From the NCBI RefSeq assembly GCF_900631955.1, contig NZ_UZWD01000004.1, positions 248,001-312,000 on the forward strand: DNA of 64,000 bases, in the 5' to 3' direction. Shown in pieces: positions 18,752 through 28,193 of this stretch (its first letter is position 1; each line of letters begins with the position of its first letter). The position numbers and the translations under genes were made by a program. The DNA is from Devosia equisanguinis. Its GTDB lineage: Bacteria; Pseudomonadota; Alphaproteobacteria; Rhizobiales; Devosiaceae. Under the pieces are notes generated by a model. The model worked only from the letters and a program-made list of their open reading frames with translations. It did not search any database and was not told the origin of the DNA.

Positions 18752-20047
18752 ATGTCCCGCACTGACGCCATTCTGAAGCGCCTGTCCGGTCTGCATCCCA
18801 AGCTGATCGATCTCAGCCTCGAACGTATTCTGCGCCTGCTCGAGGACATGGGCAATCCGCAACAGCGCCTGCCGCCGGTGATCCATGTCGCCGGCACCAA
18901 TGCCAAGGGCTCGACCATCGCCTATCTCCGCGCCTTTCTCGAAGCGGCGGGACAGCGCGTCCATGTCTATAATTCGCCGCATCTGGTGCGTTTCAACGAG
19001 CGCATTCGCCTCGCCGGCACTCTGGTCGGCACCCGCCAGCTCAATGCCGCTCTCGAAGAGGTCGAGCATCTCAATGCCGGCCGCTCCATTACCTTTTTCG
19101 AGGTGACGACCGCCACGGCCTTCAAGCTTTTTGCTGAGACACCGGCCGACTTCCTGCTGCTCGAAACCGGCATGGGCGGAACCTATGACACCACCAATGT
19201 CGTCGACCAGCCCCTGGGCACCATCATCACCCCGGTCGATCTCGACCACCAGGCATTTTTAGGCAATAGCATCGCCGAGATCGCTGTCAGCAAAGCCGGC
19301 ATTCTCAAGCGCGGCGCCAAGGCCGTCATTGGCCTACAGCAGCCCGAAGGGCGTGCCGTGCTGGAGCGGGCCGCCCATCGCCTCGGGATCAGGCCGCTCT
19401 GGCAGGGTGAGGATTTCCATGGCCAGGTCCAGGATGGGCGGATGGTCTTCCAGGGCGAGGATGGTCTGCTCGACCTGCCGCCACCTGCGCTCCTGGGCCC
19501 GCACCAGTTCGACAACGCCGCCCTGGCCATCGCTGCCACCCGCCATTTTGGTCTGCCCGTCGATGCCGCTGCTATCGCCATTGGCCTCCGGCAGGTGACC
19601 TGGCCGGCGCGTATGATGCCGCTGCGGAGCGGAAAATTGCGCGCGCTGCTGCCGGCCGATCACGAACTCTGGCTCGATGGCGGCCACAACGCCCATGGTG
19701 CGGCGGCGCTCGCCCGGTCCATCGCCGCCCTGCAGGACGCGCGGCCGCAAAAGCTGATCATGATCATGGGCATGATCAATAACCGCGATCCGGTGGCCTT
19801 TCTCGAGCCGTTCCGCAGCTTTGCGCCCGAAATCATGACGCTGACCATTCCAGGTGAGGCAAACGCCCACAAGGCGGCCGCCATGGCCGGCCTGTTGACC
19901 GAGGCGGGATTTACCGCGCACCCCAAGCGGTCGATCGCCAGCGCCTTGTCGGAGGCCGCACAGGTGCCCGATGCCCGAGTGCTGATCTGTGGTTCGCTCT
20001 ACCTGGCTGGAGATGTCCTCGCAAAAAATGGGACGCCGCCGGACTGA
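18752..20047 (+). CDS. folC: bifunctional folylpolyglutamate synthase/dihydrofolate synthase
   Basis: 431 residues. Mur-ligase-like ATPase with P-loop VAGTNAKGST at residues 46-55, the substrate loop YNSPHLVRFNERI, the central TGMGGTYDTTNVV motif and the C-terminal domain (LWLDGGHNAHGAAAL). Adds glutamate to dihydropteroate and folates in the cytoplasm. Start ATG has GGAG nearby. In many alphaproteobacteria it follows accD and trp genes; here its upstream neighbour is the tail protein, divergent. Confidence 0.93.
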   Translation: MSRTDAILKRLSGLHPKLIDLSLERILRLLEDMGNPQQRLPPVIHVAGTNAKGSTIAYLRAFLEAAGQRVHVYNSPHLVRFNERIRLAGTLVGTRQLNAALEEVEHLNAGRSITFFEVTTATAFKLFAETPADFLLLETGMGGTYDTTNVVDQPLGTIITPVDLDHQAFLGNSIAEIAVSKAGILKRGAKAVIGLQQPEGRAVLERAAHRLGIRPLWQGEDFHGQVQDGRMVFQGEDGLLDLPPPALLGPHQFDNAALAIAATRHFGLPVDAAAIAIGLRQVTWPARMMPLRSGKLRALLPADHELWLDGGHNAHGAAALARSIAALQDARPQKLIMIMGMINNRDPVAFLEPFRSFAPEIMTLTIPGEANAHKAAAMAGLLTEAGFTAHPKRSIASALSEAAQVPDARVLICGSLYLAGDVLAKNGTPPD

Positions 20048-20051
20048 CCGC

Positions 20052-21200
20052 TTAGGCAAGGCCCCTGGTCTTGCTCCGCAACTGTCCCGACATGACGAAG
20101 GTCAGCACCAGGATCGGGATCAGCGCGGCAAAGGCAAAGCGCACGCCAAAGCCCTGCACCAGCGCGCCGATCAGCGCCGGAGCGCCCAGATTGACCAGCT
20201 GGAACACCAGGGTCGTCGCGGCCACGTTCTGCGAAGCCGGCCGATCGCCCAGCCGCGCTGCGGAAGACAGCATCAGCGGATAAAGGACGCAGATGCCCAG
20301 GCCCACCAGCGCGAAGCCGACAAGGCCCGCCCAGGCATTGGGTGCGAGGGTGACCAGCAGCAGGCCGGCAATGGCAATGGCCGAAAGGATGCGTGCCACC
20401 GGCACCGGGCTGAACCGATCGAGCACGCTGTCCGCCCGCAACCGCCCGGCGGCCATGGCGGCGACGAGAACAGGCAGTGCCAGCGACTGCAGCCAGGGCG
20501 CGACGTCAAAGCTGTCGCGCAGATAGATGATGGCCCAGGCCCGCGCCGCGCCTTCCGTCAGCCCCGCACCAAGGCCGAAGGCCACGAGGCCCAGCGTGGC
20601 CAGCGTAGGCAATGAGAGCCGCCTGACCTTGGCGTCACCACTATACAGCCGCGGTGGCGCGCTTCGCATCGGCACGACCACGATCAGCAGCAGTATCAGC
20701 AGAACCGGCGCCATGAGGCCAAGATGCCAGGCGGGGGAAAGGCCCATGCCGCGCATGCCGACCCCGATGAGTGCGGTGACGAGAAAGCCGATGCTCCACA
20801 CGCCGTGGCAGGTGTTCATGATCCGGCCGCCGCCTGCGGCCTCCACCCTGTCGGCCTCGACATTGATCGCGATATTGGTGAGCGAAAACCCCACCCCGTT
20901 CAATGCCAGCAACACAAACAGTGCCACCGGATGCAAGAGAATGCCGGCCAGCGCGGAAGTAACGATCACCACCGGCAGGAAGAGAAGGATGACCTTGCGC
21001 GGGCCAATGCGCTCGATGATAGCGCTGGAAAACAGGAACATCGGCAAACCGCCCAGCGGTTGTCCCATGAGGACAAGGCCCAACTGCGCCGCTGAGAGGC
21101 CGTTGAGCACCTGCAGGTCGGGAATACGGGTCTGCACACCGCCGACGGCCAGAGCGTGGATGAAGAACAGCGCAATGATGCGCCACTGGGCGGTGAGCAT
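20052..21200 (-). CDS. MFS transporter (YbjJ-like), copy 1 of 3
   Basis: 382 residues, twelve hydrophobic segments. Shares with the next two MFS genes the N-terminal motif RIPDLQ, the loop NVEADRVE, and the late segment with YPLMLSSAARLGDRPASQNVAA, but is the most divergent: EGAARAWAIIYLRDSFDVAPW replaces the EGAGIDWSAIYMRN form. Convergent with folC (4-nt gap) and downstream of MmcB. Substrate unknown; family members are often poorly defined drug or sugar exporters. Confidence 0.85.
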   Translation of the reverse strand: MLTAQWRIIALFFIHALAVGGVQTRIPDLQVLNGLSAAQLGLVLMGQPLGGLPMFLFSSAIIERIGPRKVILLFLPVVIVTSALAGILLHPVALFVLLALNGVGFSLTNIAINVEADRVEAAGGGRIMNTCHGVWSIGFLVTALIGVGMRGMGLSPAWHLGLMAPVLLILLLIVVVPMRSAPPRLYSGDAKVRRLSLPTLATLGLVAFGLGAGLTEGAARAWAIIYLRDSFDVAPWLQSLALPVLVAAMAAGRLRADSVLDRFSPVPVARILSAIAIAGLLLVTLAPNAWAGLVGFALVGLGICVLYPLMLSSAARLGDRPASQNVAATTLVFQLVNLGAPALIGALVQGFGVRFAFAALIPILVLTFVMSGQLRSKTRGLA

Positions 21201-21255
21201 GGGTTCTGGATAGTCTCGATTGGTCGGGCGCCGCCAAGGGAAGAGCGGCTAGAAT

Positions 21256-21720
21256 TCAGCGAGGCCCTGGGTCCATCAGGATGTGAATGCGGTCGGCTCC
21301 CAGGCGCGCCAGTTTCAGCATCAGCGCCTTGCGCCGCGCCCCGGGCAAGGGCGTGTCGGGACTATCGCGCAAGATGGCGCCGTCATGTCCATCGGCCACG
21401 ATCAGCCCTTCGCTTTCGGGGAAAATCCCGGCTTCGAGTTCCGGCGGCTTGGCGAAGAAGAACTTGTCGGAGAATTCGCGATATTCCGGCCATTTGCGGT
21501 CGACCTGAAAGTCGATGAGGCTCGACTTGATCTCGACGATCCAGATTTCTCCCCTGGGACCGACCGCCAGCACGTCGGCGCGCCGGCCATTGGCCAGCGG
21601 CACTTCGGCATAGCAGGCCATGTCATGCCGCTCACGCAGCATCCGCATCACCCCGCGTTGCACGCGCAGCGCAGTTGCCGACTGCCTGAGGTCGACAATG
21701 GGCGGCAGCGCGTCAGCCAT
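21256..21720 (-). CDS. mmcB: MmcB-family PD-(D/E)XK nuclease-like DNA repair protein
   Basis: 154 residues. The nuclease-like core is seen as YAEVPLANGRRADVLAVGP followed by IWIVEIKSSLIDFQVDRKW, i.e. the R-x-D and E-x-K elements. The family is typical of alphaproteobacteria and is linked to DNA damage response. ATG 21720 overlaps the stop of MFS copy 2 by 8 nt, so it is read from the same transcript. A repair gene inside a run of transporters is unusual but may reflect simple operon insertion. Confidence 0.82.
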   Translation of the reverse strand: MADALPPIVDLRQSATALRVQRGVMRMLRERHDMACYAEVPLANGRRADVLAVGPRGEIWIVEIKSSLIDFQVDRKWPEYREFSDKFFFAKPPELEAGIFPESEGLIVADGHDGAILRDSPDTPLPGARRKALMLKLARLGADRIHILMDPGPR

Positions 21721-22903
21721 TGGGTCCCAGTGGTTCGGGCGGCAGGCCATGCGGCGTCGCGGTGTTGCGCGTGCCGAGAGCGAAGCTGGCGGCCCAAAGT
21801 CCGGCCAGCAGCAGCGGCAGGCAGATGAGATAGGACGCGCGGATATTGACGAATTCTGCCACGAAGCCTAGGAGCGGCGGCGCGAGAAAGAACACCACGA
21901 AGCTCACCTGCCCCAGCGCCGCGACATTGACCGCCGCCGGGCGATCGGTGCGCTGGGCCGCGGCCGAAACGGCGAGCGGATAGACCGCCGAACACCCAAT
22001 GCCCATCAGCGAAAAGCCGAGCAATGCCAATTCGGGCGTCGGCGCCGTGCCCACGAGGAGCGCGCCGACACTGGCAAGGCTGAGCAGCACCATGGCCACA
22101 TTGCGCGGCCCAAAGCGGGCGACGATGGGATCGGCAGAGAGGCGCATGGCGGCCATGAAGAAAGCGAAAAGTGTCAGCCCCATCCCGCCCACGAATGGCT
22201 CCACCGCAAAGACATTGCGCATATAGATGGCCGACCAGTCGATACCTGCACCCTCGACCAGGAAGGCGGCAAAGCCGATCAGGCAGAGCGGCAGCAGCCC
22301 CAGATTGGGGAAGGCGAAGCGGTGACCATCGGCCTCCGACTGGCTGCGCGCGGTGCGGGGGGCATCGGTCGCCCCATAGATGAGGTAGCCGCCTACCAGC
22401 ACCACGATCGCCGCAACAATGCCCATATGCAGGGCCGGCGTCAGTCCCGATTGGCGGATCATGGCGCCGAAGAGGGCGGTGATGAAGAAACCGACGCTCC
22501 AAAAGCCATGGGCGCGGTTCATGAAGCGCTTGCCGGTCTGTGTCTCGAGCCGGTCGATCTCGACATTGAGATTGATTTCGAGTGCGCCCGAAAGCAGCCC
22601 GACCACGAACAACACGCCGAACATGGCCGGCGCACTGGGCAGCCAGGGAATGGTGGCAAAGAGCACTGCCGGTCCCAGCGTGGTGATGAAGGCGGTGGTG
22701 CGGAAGCCCAGCTTCTCGATGATCGGCGCGCCCAGGGTCAGCGAGATCAGCGAGCCAATGGCCATGCCGATCATGGTGAGACCCAACTGGCCCTCGGATA
22801 CGCCAAGATGGGTCTGGATATCGGGCAGGCGCGCCATCAGCGCGCCGGTGGTTACGGCGAAGAGGAAGAAGCAGGCATAGATGCGATGCTGTGCAGCGAT
22901 CAT
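21713..22903 (-). CDS. MFS transporter (YbjJ-like), copy 2 of 3
   Basis: 396 residues, twelve membrane segments. Strongly similar to copy 3: RLPDIQTHLGVSEGQLGL, EGAGIDWSAIYMRN, SAVYPLAVSAAAQRTDRPAA and PPLLGFVAEF are shared almost unchanged. ATG 22903 overlaps the stop of copy 3 (ATGA), so translation is coupled; the frame start further up is only a shadow of copy 3. Substrate unknown. Confidence 0.88.
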   Translation of the reverse strand: MIAAQHRIYACFFLFAVTTGALMARLPDIQTHLGVSEGQLGLTMIGMAIGSLISLTLGAPIIEKLGFRTTAFITTLGPAVLFATIPWLPSAPAMFGVLFVVGLLSGALEINLNVEIDRLETQTGKRFMNRAHGFWSVGFFITALFGAMIRQSGLTPALHMGIVAAIVVLVGGYLIYGATDAPRTARSQSEADGHRFAFPNLGLLPLCLIGFAAFLVEGAGIDWSAIYMRNVFAVEPFVGGMGLTLFAFFMAAMRLSADPIVARFGPRNVAMVLLSLASVGALLVGTAPTPELALLGFSLMGIGCSAVYPLAVSAAAQRTDRPAAVNVAALGQVSFVVFFLAPPLLGFVAEFVNIRASYLICLPLLLAGLWAASFALGTRNTATPHGLPPEPLGPNG

Positions 22904-24072
22904 GGCGTAACGGTCCTGGTAACGGGGCGCGGCGCCAATGCCTGGGCCGTGGCAAGGCCGAGAATGACCAGTGGCAAGCCAACACCGAATGTCCATTGGA
23001 TGCCGTAATGCTCGGCGATGAAGCCCAGCAGCGGCGGTCCCAGCAGGAAAGCGGTGAAGGAGAATTGCGCCAGGGCAGCGACATTGATGGCAGCGGGGCG
23101 ATCGGTCTGCTGCGCTGCCGCCGACATGGCGAGCGGGAAGAGCGCGCTTGAGCCGATGCCGATCATGGCAAAGCCGAGATAGGCGGCCCACACCGATGGC
23201 GCGAAAAAGACGATCACGACGCCGATGCCCAAAATGGTCAGCAGCACCCTGGCGACAGTGACCGGGCTATACCGCTCGACGAAACCATCGGCGAAGAAAC
23301 GGGCAAAAGCCTGCGATCCCGCTACCACGGCCACCGCAAAGCCGGCCCAGAACGGTTCGACCGCAAAGATGTTGCGCATATAGATCGCCGACCAATCGAT
23401 CCCCGCGCCTTCCATCAGCATGGCCGAAAGACAGACGCCAACCAGCATCATGATGGCGAGGGTCGGCTTGGCGAGACGCGGCGTTTCCTCGGTGCTGCTG
23501 CCGCCACGGGGCGGCGCGGCCTCGAAACGGCCAAGCAGCAACAAGGTGATCACCAGAATTACCGGCACCATGATCATCAGGTGCAGCTGGGGCGACAGGC
23601 CGGTCTGGGCAAGGAACGACCCCACCATGCCTGCCGCGAAGAAACCCAGGCTCCAGAAGGCGTGAGCGCGGCTCATGATGCGGCGGCCGATGGCGTGTTC
23701 GACCCTGTCCGCCTCGATATTGATGATGATCTCGATGGCCCCGATGGTCAGACCCACAGGCACGAGCAGCAGGAACAGCATGAGTGGGCCATTGGCCCAC
23801 ATGGCAATGGCGTAGAGCAGCGACAGGAGCGGCACGGCGCAAAGCAATACGCGGCGATAACCGACGGCCTCGATGAGACGCCCGGCAAAGGTCAGCGAAA
23901 TCAGCGTGCCCACGGCAGAACCGATCAGTGCAAGCCCCAATTGCCCCTCGGCGACGCCCATGGCGCTCTGAATATCGGGAAGGCGCGGGAACATGCTGCC
24001 CATGCAAAACGAATATACAAAAAACGCCCCGAAGACTTTGATCTGGGGCGGCAGGTCAATGCCGAATCGCAT
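22900..24072 (-). CDS. MFS transporter (YbjJ-like), copy 3 of 3
   Basis: 390 residues, twelve membrane segments, first gene of the run MFS3-MFS2-mmcB-MFS1. Motifs RLPDIQSAMGVAEGQLGL, EGAGIDWSAIYMRNIFAVEP and ALFPLAMSAAAQQTDRPAA show it arose with copy 2 by duplication. No regulator gene lies next to it; the 135-bp gap upstream to the PfkB gene shows no operator that I could name. Confidence 0.88.
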   Translation of the reverse strand: MRFGIDLPPQIKVFGAFFVYSFCMGSMFPRLPDIQSAMGVAEGQLGLALIGSAVGTLISLTFAGRLIEAVGYRRVLLCAVPLLSLLYAIAMWANGPLMLFLLLVPVGLTIGAIEIIINIEADRVEHAIGRRIMSRAHAFWSLGFFAAGMVGSFLAQTGLSPQLHLMIMVPVILVITLLLLGRFEAAPPRGGSSTEETPRLAKPTLAIMMLVGVCLSAMLMEGAGIDWSAIYMRNIFAVEPFWAGFAVAVVAGSQAFARFFADGFVERYSPVTVARVLLTILGIGVVIVFFAPSVWAAYLGFAMIGIGSSALFPLAMSAAAQQTDRPAAINVAALAQFSFTAFLLGPPLLGFIAEHYGIQWTFGVGLPLVILGLATAQALAPRPVTRTVTP

Positions 24073-24207
24073 GATGGGAAATGCTCGAAAAATCAGTACG
24101 CTTTAGCGTAGTGGATTCCGCCGTCACTGCAATGGCCCGCCAAGACCATCGAAACGGTTTATTGCAACGATTGCATTCCGGTCACACGCGCGCGTGAACG
24201 AAAAGGT

Positions 24208-25179
24208 TTACCTGCCTGTGTGCTTGCCGATCCAGGCGCGTAGCGCGTCGATCAGGCGGCCTGTTGTCATGGATGTGGTCAACAGGGCCTCGGCCTCGCG
24301 CAGAGTGGGCATGGCGAGGCCCGCGCCGACGCGGCCCACCGTCAGTGCGCCCAAGGTGGCGCCCAGTTGGCAGGCTTCGTCCTCGGCCAATCCAGCGAGC
24401 CGTGCGGCGATAATTCCGGCCGCCATGGCGTCGCCCGCGCCGGTGGTGTCCACCACTGTCACGGCGAGGCCCGGTATGGATGTGGCTGCAGCCGCGGTGA
24501 CGAGGAGGCAGCCTGCGGCGCCGCGTTTCACCACCACGGCACGTATGCCGAGAGCGACGATATTGTTTGCTGTGGCAAAACCCATCTGATCGATATCGGC
24601 TTCGCCCAAGAGTACGGTGTCGAGCATCGGCGCAAACCGGCGTACCTGCTGGGCGATCTCGGCGGCAACCCCGGCGGGAATATCGAGCGAGACCGGAATG
24701 CCGGCCGCATATGCGAGGCTGGCGAGCTTGAAGGCGGCGTCGCGTTGCGGCGATTGCAGCAGCGAATAGCCCGACAGGTGCACCATGCCGGCGCCCTCGA
24801 GTACGTCCGGCTCGATCTGCCCGGGCGCGAGGCGCGCATTGGCGCCACGATAGGCGAACATGGTGCGTTCGCCGCTGGCGCTGACCACCACGATATTGGT
24901 CTGGGTCGGTTCGGCCGGATCGCGGGAGATCCAGTTGGTATCGACCCCGGCGCCTGCCATGTCGGCAAGCGCCGTGTCGCCGACCGCATCGCTGCCGACG
25001 CGGCCGATCATGCGGGCGGCCATGCCCATGCGGGCCAGCCCAATCGCCGTATTGGTGGCCGAACCGCCCAATTGCTGTACCTGGCTGTTGGCAATCGCCT
25101 CGCCGCCCTCTGGAGGATAGGCGGGGATCGCAAGCAGCAGGTCGACATTGATGTCGCCCAGAAGCACAGCAATGGGCAC
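24208..25179 (-). CDS. PfkB-family carbohydrate kinase
   Basis: 323 residues, ribokinase-like. Sugar-binding start LLGDINVDLLLAIPAYP and LGGSATNTAIGLARMG, ATP site DTTGAGDA at residues 244-251 with D250 as the likely catalytic base. GTG start at 25179 with AGGAG six bases upstream. Last gene of the run importer-PLP enzyme-kinase, only 9 nt after the PLP enzyme gene. By family it phosphorylates a ribose-like sugar or nucleoside; here probably the sugar part of the imported compound (inference). Confidence 0.88.
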   Translation of the reverse strand: MPIAVLLGDINVDLLLAIPAYPPEGGEAIANSQVQQLGGSATNTAIGLARMGMAARMIGRVGSDAVGDTALADMAGAGVDTNWISRDPAEPTQTNIVVVSASGERTMFAYRGANARLAPGQIEPDVLEGAGMVHLSGYSLLQSPQRDAAFKLASLAYAAGIPVSLDIPAGVAAEIAQQVRRFAPMLDTVLLGEADIDQMGFATANNIVALGIRAVVVKRGAAGCLLVTAAAATSIPGLAVTVVDTTGAGDAMAAGIIAARLAGLAEDEACQLGATLGALTVGRVGAGLAMPTLREAEALLTTSMTTGRLIDALRAWIGKHTGR

Positions 25180-25188
25180 TGGCCGCTC

Positions 25189-26388
25189 CTAGAGGTCGAT
25201 ATGCATCTGCTCGATGGCCTGGTCGACATCGGCGATGATGTCGTCGATATGCTCGATGCCCACCGAGAAGCGGACGAGGCCGTCGACCACGCCCATGGCT
25301 TCACGTTCCTGGCTCGGAATGTCAAGGAAGGCCATGGTGGCGGGCACCTGGGTGGTGGTGCGCAACCCGCCCAGGCTGGCCGCGAACGAGCAGAGCTGCA
25401 GGCGCTTGAGCAGGCGCACGCCCGAGGCTTCGTCGGCAACGCGGAAGCTCAGCATGGCACCGCCATCCTTGAGCTGTTCCTTGGCCGATTCATAGTTGGG
25501 GTGCGATTCGAGGCCGGGGTAGAAGACGCGCTTGACCTTGGGGTGCTTCTCCAGATGCAGCGCCAGCGCGCGGGCATTGGCGCACTGCTTTTCAAGGCGC
25601 AGCGCCAGGGTCTGGGCGCCGCGCAGCAGCAGCCAGGCATTGAAGGGGGAAAGCGGCGCGCCCAGCTTGTTGAGCGTGTTCCAGCGCACATCTTCTACCC
25701 AGTCGGCCGGCAGGATGTCGGATTTGAGCGTAATGACACCACCGACAGCGTCGTTATGGCCGCCGATGAACTTGGTGGCGCTTTCCACCACCACGTCGAC
25801 GCCGAAATCATGCGGACGGCAGACGGCGGGGGAGGCGAAGGTATTGTCGCAAATGACGACGATGCCGCGGGAATGGGCCAGTTCCACCAGCGCGCGCAGC
25901 GGCGGCACCTTCATGGTGGGGTTGGCGATGGCCTCGACATAGAGCACCTTGGTCTTGTCGGTGAAGGCGGCTTCCACCGCCTTGACGTCGGTGCAGTCGA
26001 CCAGGCTTACCTTGAGCCCGAAATCCTGGGCACGATGGTCGAAGAATTCATGCGTGCTTGAATAGGTGGTGAGATCGGCCACCACATGATCACCGGCCTT
26101 GAGAATGCCGAACAGCGCATGGGAAATGGCGGCCATGCCCGATGCGGTGGCGAGGCAGGCCGTGCCGCCGGTCAGCTTGGCGATGTGCTCTTCGAGCTTG
26201 TATTCGGTGGGATTGCCGCAGCGCGAATAGATGTTCACTTCCTTGCGCGCGCCATCCACGATCTGGTCGTAGATATCGCCGGCATACTGGAAATTGGCCG
26301 ACATGTAGATCGGGTAGCTGATCGACTGGGAGTGTTCCTCGGGATCGTAGAACACGGCCTGGCTGGCGAAATTGAGATCCTTGGACAT
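25189..26388 (-). CDS. PLP-dependent Cys/Met metabolism enzyme (gamma-lyase/gamma-synthase type)
   Basis: 399 residues, fold-type I. Visible are YSRCGNPTEYKLEEHIAKL near residue 54, the PLP-contact D181 in ICDNTFASP and Schiff-base Lys206 in ESATKFIGGH. The YGGT loop common in the family is replaced by TTYSSTHEFF, so the substrate side may differ from cystathionine or methionine. ATG 26388 is taken because the conserved region starts there; the upstream frame lies in the permease gene. It sits between an importer and a sugar kinase, 13 nt after the permease, an unusual place for a methionine-pathway enzyme. Confidence 0.88.
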   Translation of the reverse strand: MSKDLNFASQAVFYDPEEHSQSISYPIYMSANFQYAGDIYDQIVDGARKEVNIYSRCGNPTEYKLEEHIAKLTGGTACLATASGMAAISHALFGILKAGDHVVADLTTYSSTHEFFDHRAQDFGLKVSLVDCTDVKAVEAAFTDKTKVLYVEAIANPTMKVPPLRALVELAHSRGIVVICDNTFASPAVCRPHDFGVDVVVESATKFIGGHNDAVGGVITLKSDILPADWVEDVRWNTLNKLGAPLSPFNAWLLLRGAQTLALRLEKQCANARALALHLEKHPKVKRVFYPGLESHPNYESAKEQLKDGGAMLSFRVADEASGVRLLKRLQLCSFAASLGGLRTTTQVPATMAFLDIPSQEREAMGVVDGLVRFSVGIEHIDDIIADVDQAIEQMHIDL

Positions 26389-26401
26389 CGAAGTACTCCG
26401 G

Positions 26402-27238
26402 TTATTCCTTGACGGCGCCGCCCAGTAGCGCAGCGGTGACCTGACGTTCGAAGATGACGAACAGCACCAACGGCGCGATGGCGGCAATGAGAATGGCGGC
26501 CAGCATCACCGGATAATTGGTGATGTGTTCGCCCACGAAATCGGTCAGGCCCACCGGCAGCGTCTTGCGCGCCGGATTGTTGATGAAGACCATGGGGAAG
26601 AGGAAGTCGTTCCACACCCAGATCATGTTGACGATGCCGGCGGTAAACATGGCGGGGCGCGCGATCGGCATGGCGATGCGCCAGAAAATGCGCCATTCGC
26701 CGGCGCCGTCGACACGGGCAGCATCGAAAAGTTCGCGCGGCAGGGTGGCGAAGAAGGCGCGCATAATGAAGATGGTCACCGGCACGTTGAAGGCCACGGT
26801 GGGCAGAATGACGCCGAGATGGGTATCGAGGAGGCCCGCCGTGCGCAGCATCACCACCAGCGGCACCAGGGCCACATAGGCGGGAATGGCCATGGCGGCG
26901 GTCATGCCCAGCTCCACCCCGGCCATCCAGCGCGGCCGATAGACGGCGAGCGCATAGCCGGCCAAAGTGGCCGCCGCCACAGTGAGAAGCGTAGAGCCCG
27001 CCATGATCCAGAGCGAGTTCATCGTATAGGTGCCGAGCGCGCCATTGCTCCAGGCCGAGACATAGGCGTCGAACGACCAATCCTGCGGCAGTGCCCAGAC
27101 CGAGCGCATGAATTCACGATTGGTCTTGAAGGTGCTGTAGATCATCCAGACGAAGGGGAAGATCACGATCACCACATGCAGCGCCAGCACGGCCAGCACG
27201 ACGATCGTGGTGGGAGTGATCCGGGCATTGATCTTCAT
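26402..27238 (-). CDS. sugar ABC transporter permease (MalG type)
   Basis: 278 residues, six membrane segments, EAA loop FDAARVDGAGEWRIFWRIAM near residue 160. Starts 2 nt after the stop of the MalF-type permease. Part of a CUT1 importer whose operon contains no ATP-binding gene; the ATPase must come from elsewhere, possibly the MsmK-type protein at 8571. Confidence 0.92.
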   Translation of the reverse strand: MKINARITPTTIVVLAVLALHVVIVIFPFVWMIYSTFKTNREFMRSVWALPQDWSFDAYVSAWSNGALGTYTMNSLWIMAGSTLLTVAAATLAGYALAVYRPRWMAGVELGMTAAMAIPAYVALVPLVVMLRTAGLLDTHLGVILPTVAFNVPVTIFIMRAFFATLPRELFDAARVDGAGEWRIFWRIAMPIARPAMFTAGIVNMIWVWNDFLFPMVFINNPARKTLPVGLTDFVGEHITNYPVMLAAILIAAIAPLVLFVIFERQVTAALLGGAVKE

Positions 27239-27240
27239 GC

Positions 27241-28140
27241 TCAGTCCTCCCCACCGCTAGTGGCGCGGCGCAGGTAGCGGAAGATGATCCAGGCGGCGAG
27301 TGCCGTCAGCACCATCTGGGCAAAGCCAATGGTTGCGGCATAGCCCATCTCGAAGCTCGAAAAGCCGACCTTGTAGAGATAGGTCGAGACCACCTCGCTG
27401 GCCTGGTTGGGGCCGCCATTGGTAAGCACGAAAACCAGCGAAAAGGTCTTGAGCGAGCCGATAATGGCCAAGAGCACATTGGCCCGTACCGCGTCCCAGA
27501 CCATGGGAATGGTGATGCGGAAGAATTTGGTGAAATGGTTGGCGCCGTCGAGATCAGCGGCCTCGTAAAGCGATTCTGGCACGCTGCGCACCGCGGCGGT
27601 GAACAGCAGCACATAGAGGCCGAGATAGGTGAAGCTCATCACCACGATAACGGCGAGGAAGGCGGTGTCGGACTCGCCCAGCCAGCCCCGTTGCAGATCG
27701 CCCAGTCCGATCGCCTTGAGGGCGCCGTTCACCAGCCCGAAATAGGGATTGTAGAGAAAGCGCCAGAGCAGGCCGATGCAGATCTCGCTGACCATCACTG
27801 GCACGAGATAGCAGAACAGGAAGAAGCGGCTGACAAAGGGAACGACGCGCACCAGGCAATAGGCGATGGCGAGGCCGACAAAGACCTGCAGCACCAATGC
27901 GGTGCCCGCGACCACGATATTGCGGCCCAGCGACAGCCAGAACGTTGCGTCAGTAGCCAGCCGGGCAAAGTTGCCGAGGCCGACAAAGATCGGGGTGGAG
28001 ACGCCGTTCCACTGGTGGAAGGACAGCCAGCCGGAATAGACGATCGGATAAACGACGAAAGTAGCGACCAGGATAATGGCCGGCGCCAGGAACAGCAGCG
28101 CAGGAACGGTAAAATCCTGGGATGGGGCGTGTTTGTTCAT
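27241..28140 (-). CDS. sugar ABC transporter permease (MalF type)
   Basis: 299 residues, six membrane segments, EAA loop YEAADLDGANHFTKFFRITI near residue 195. Lies 53 nt downstream of the binding-protein gene, with GGAGACGACG before its ATG, and directly before the MalG-type gene. Forms the heterodimeric channel of the importer. Confidence 0.92.
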   Translation of the reverse strand: MNKHAPSQDFTVPALLFLAPAIILVATFVVYPIVYSGWLSFHQWNGVSTPIFVGLGNFARLATDATFWLSLGRNIVVAGTALVLQVFVGLAIAYCLVRVVPFVSRFFLFCYLVPVMVSEICIGLLWRFLYNPYFGLVNGALKAIGLGDLQRGWLGESDTAFLAVIVVMSFTYLGLYVLLFTAAVRSVPESLYEAADLDGANHFTKFFRITIPMVWDAVRANVLLAIIGSLKTFSLVFVLTNGGPNQASEVVSTYLYKVGFSSFEMGYAATIGFAQMVLTALAAWIIFRYLRRATSGGED

Positions 28141-28193
28141 CGTCGTCTCCGGTCCGGTGCGGCCGAAGCCGCACCGGAAGCACCTGGCAACTC

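Noticed and set aside
24367..26061. Plus-strand frame of 564 codons opposite the PfkB kinase and PLP enzyme genes
   Set aside because: Shadow of two confident minus-strand genes; no motif and no ribosome site.
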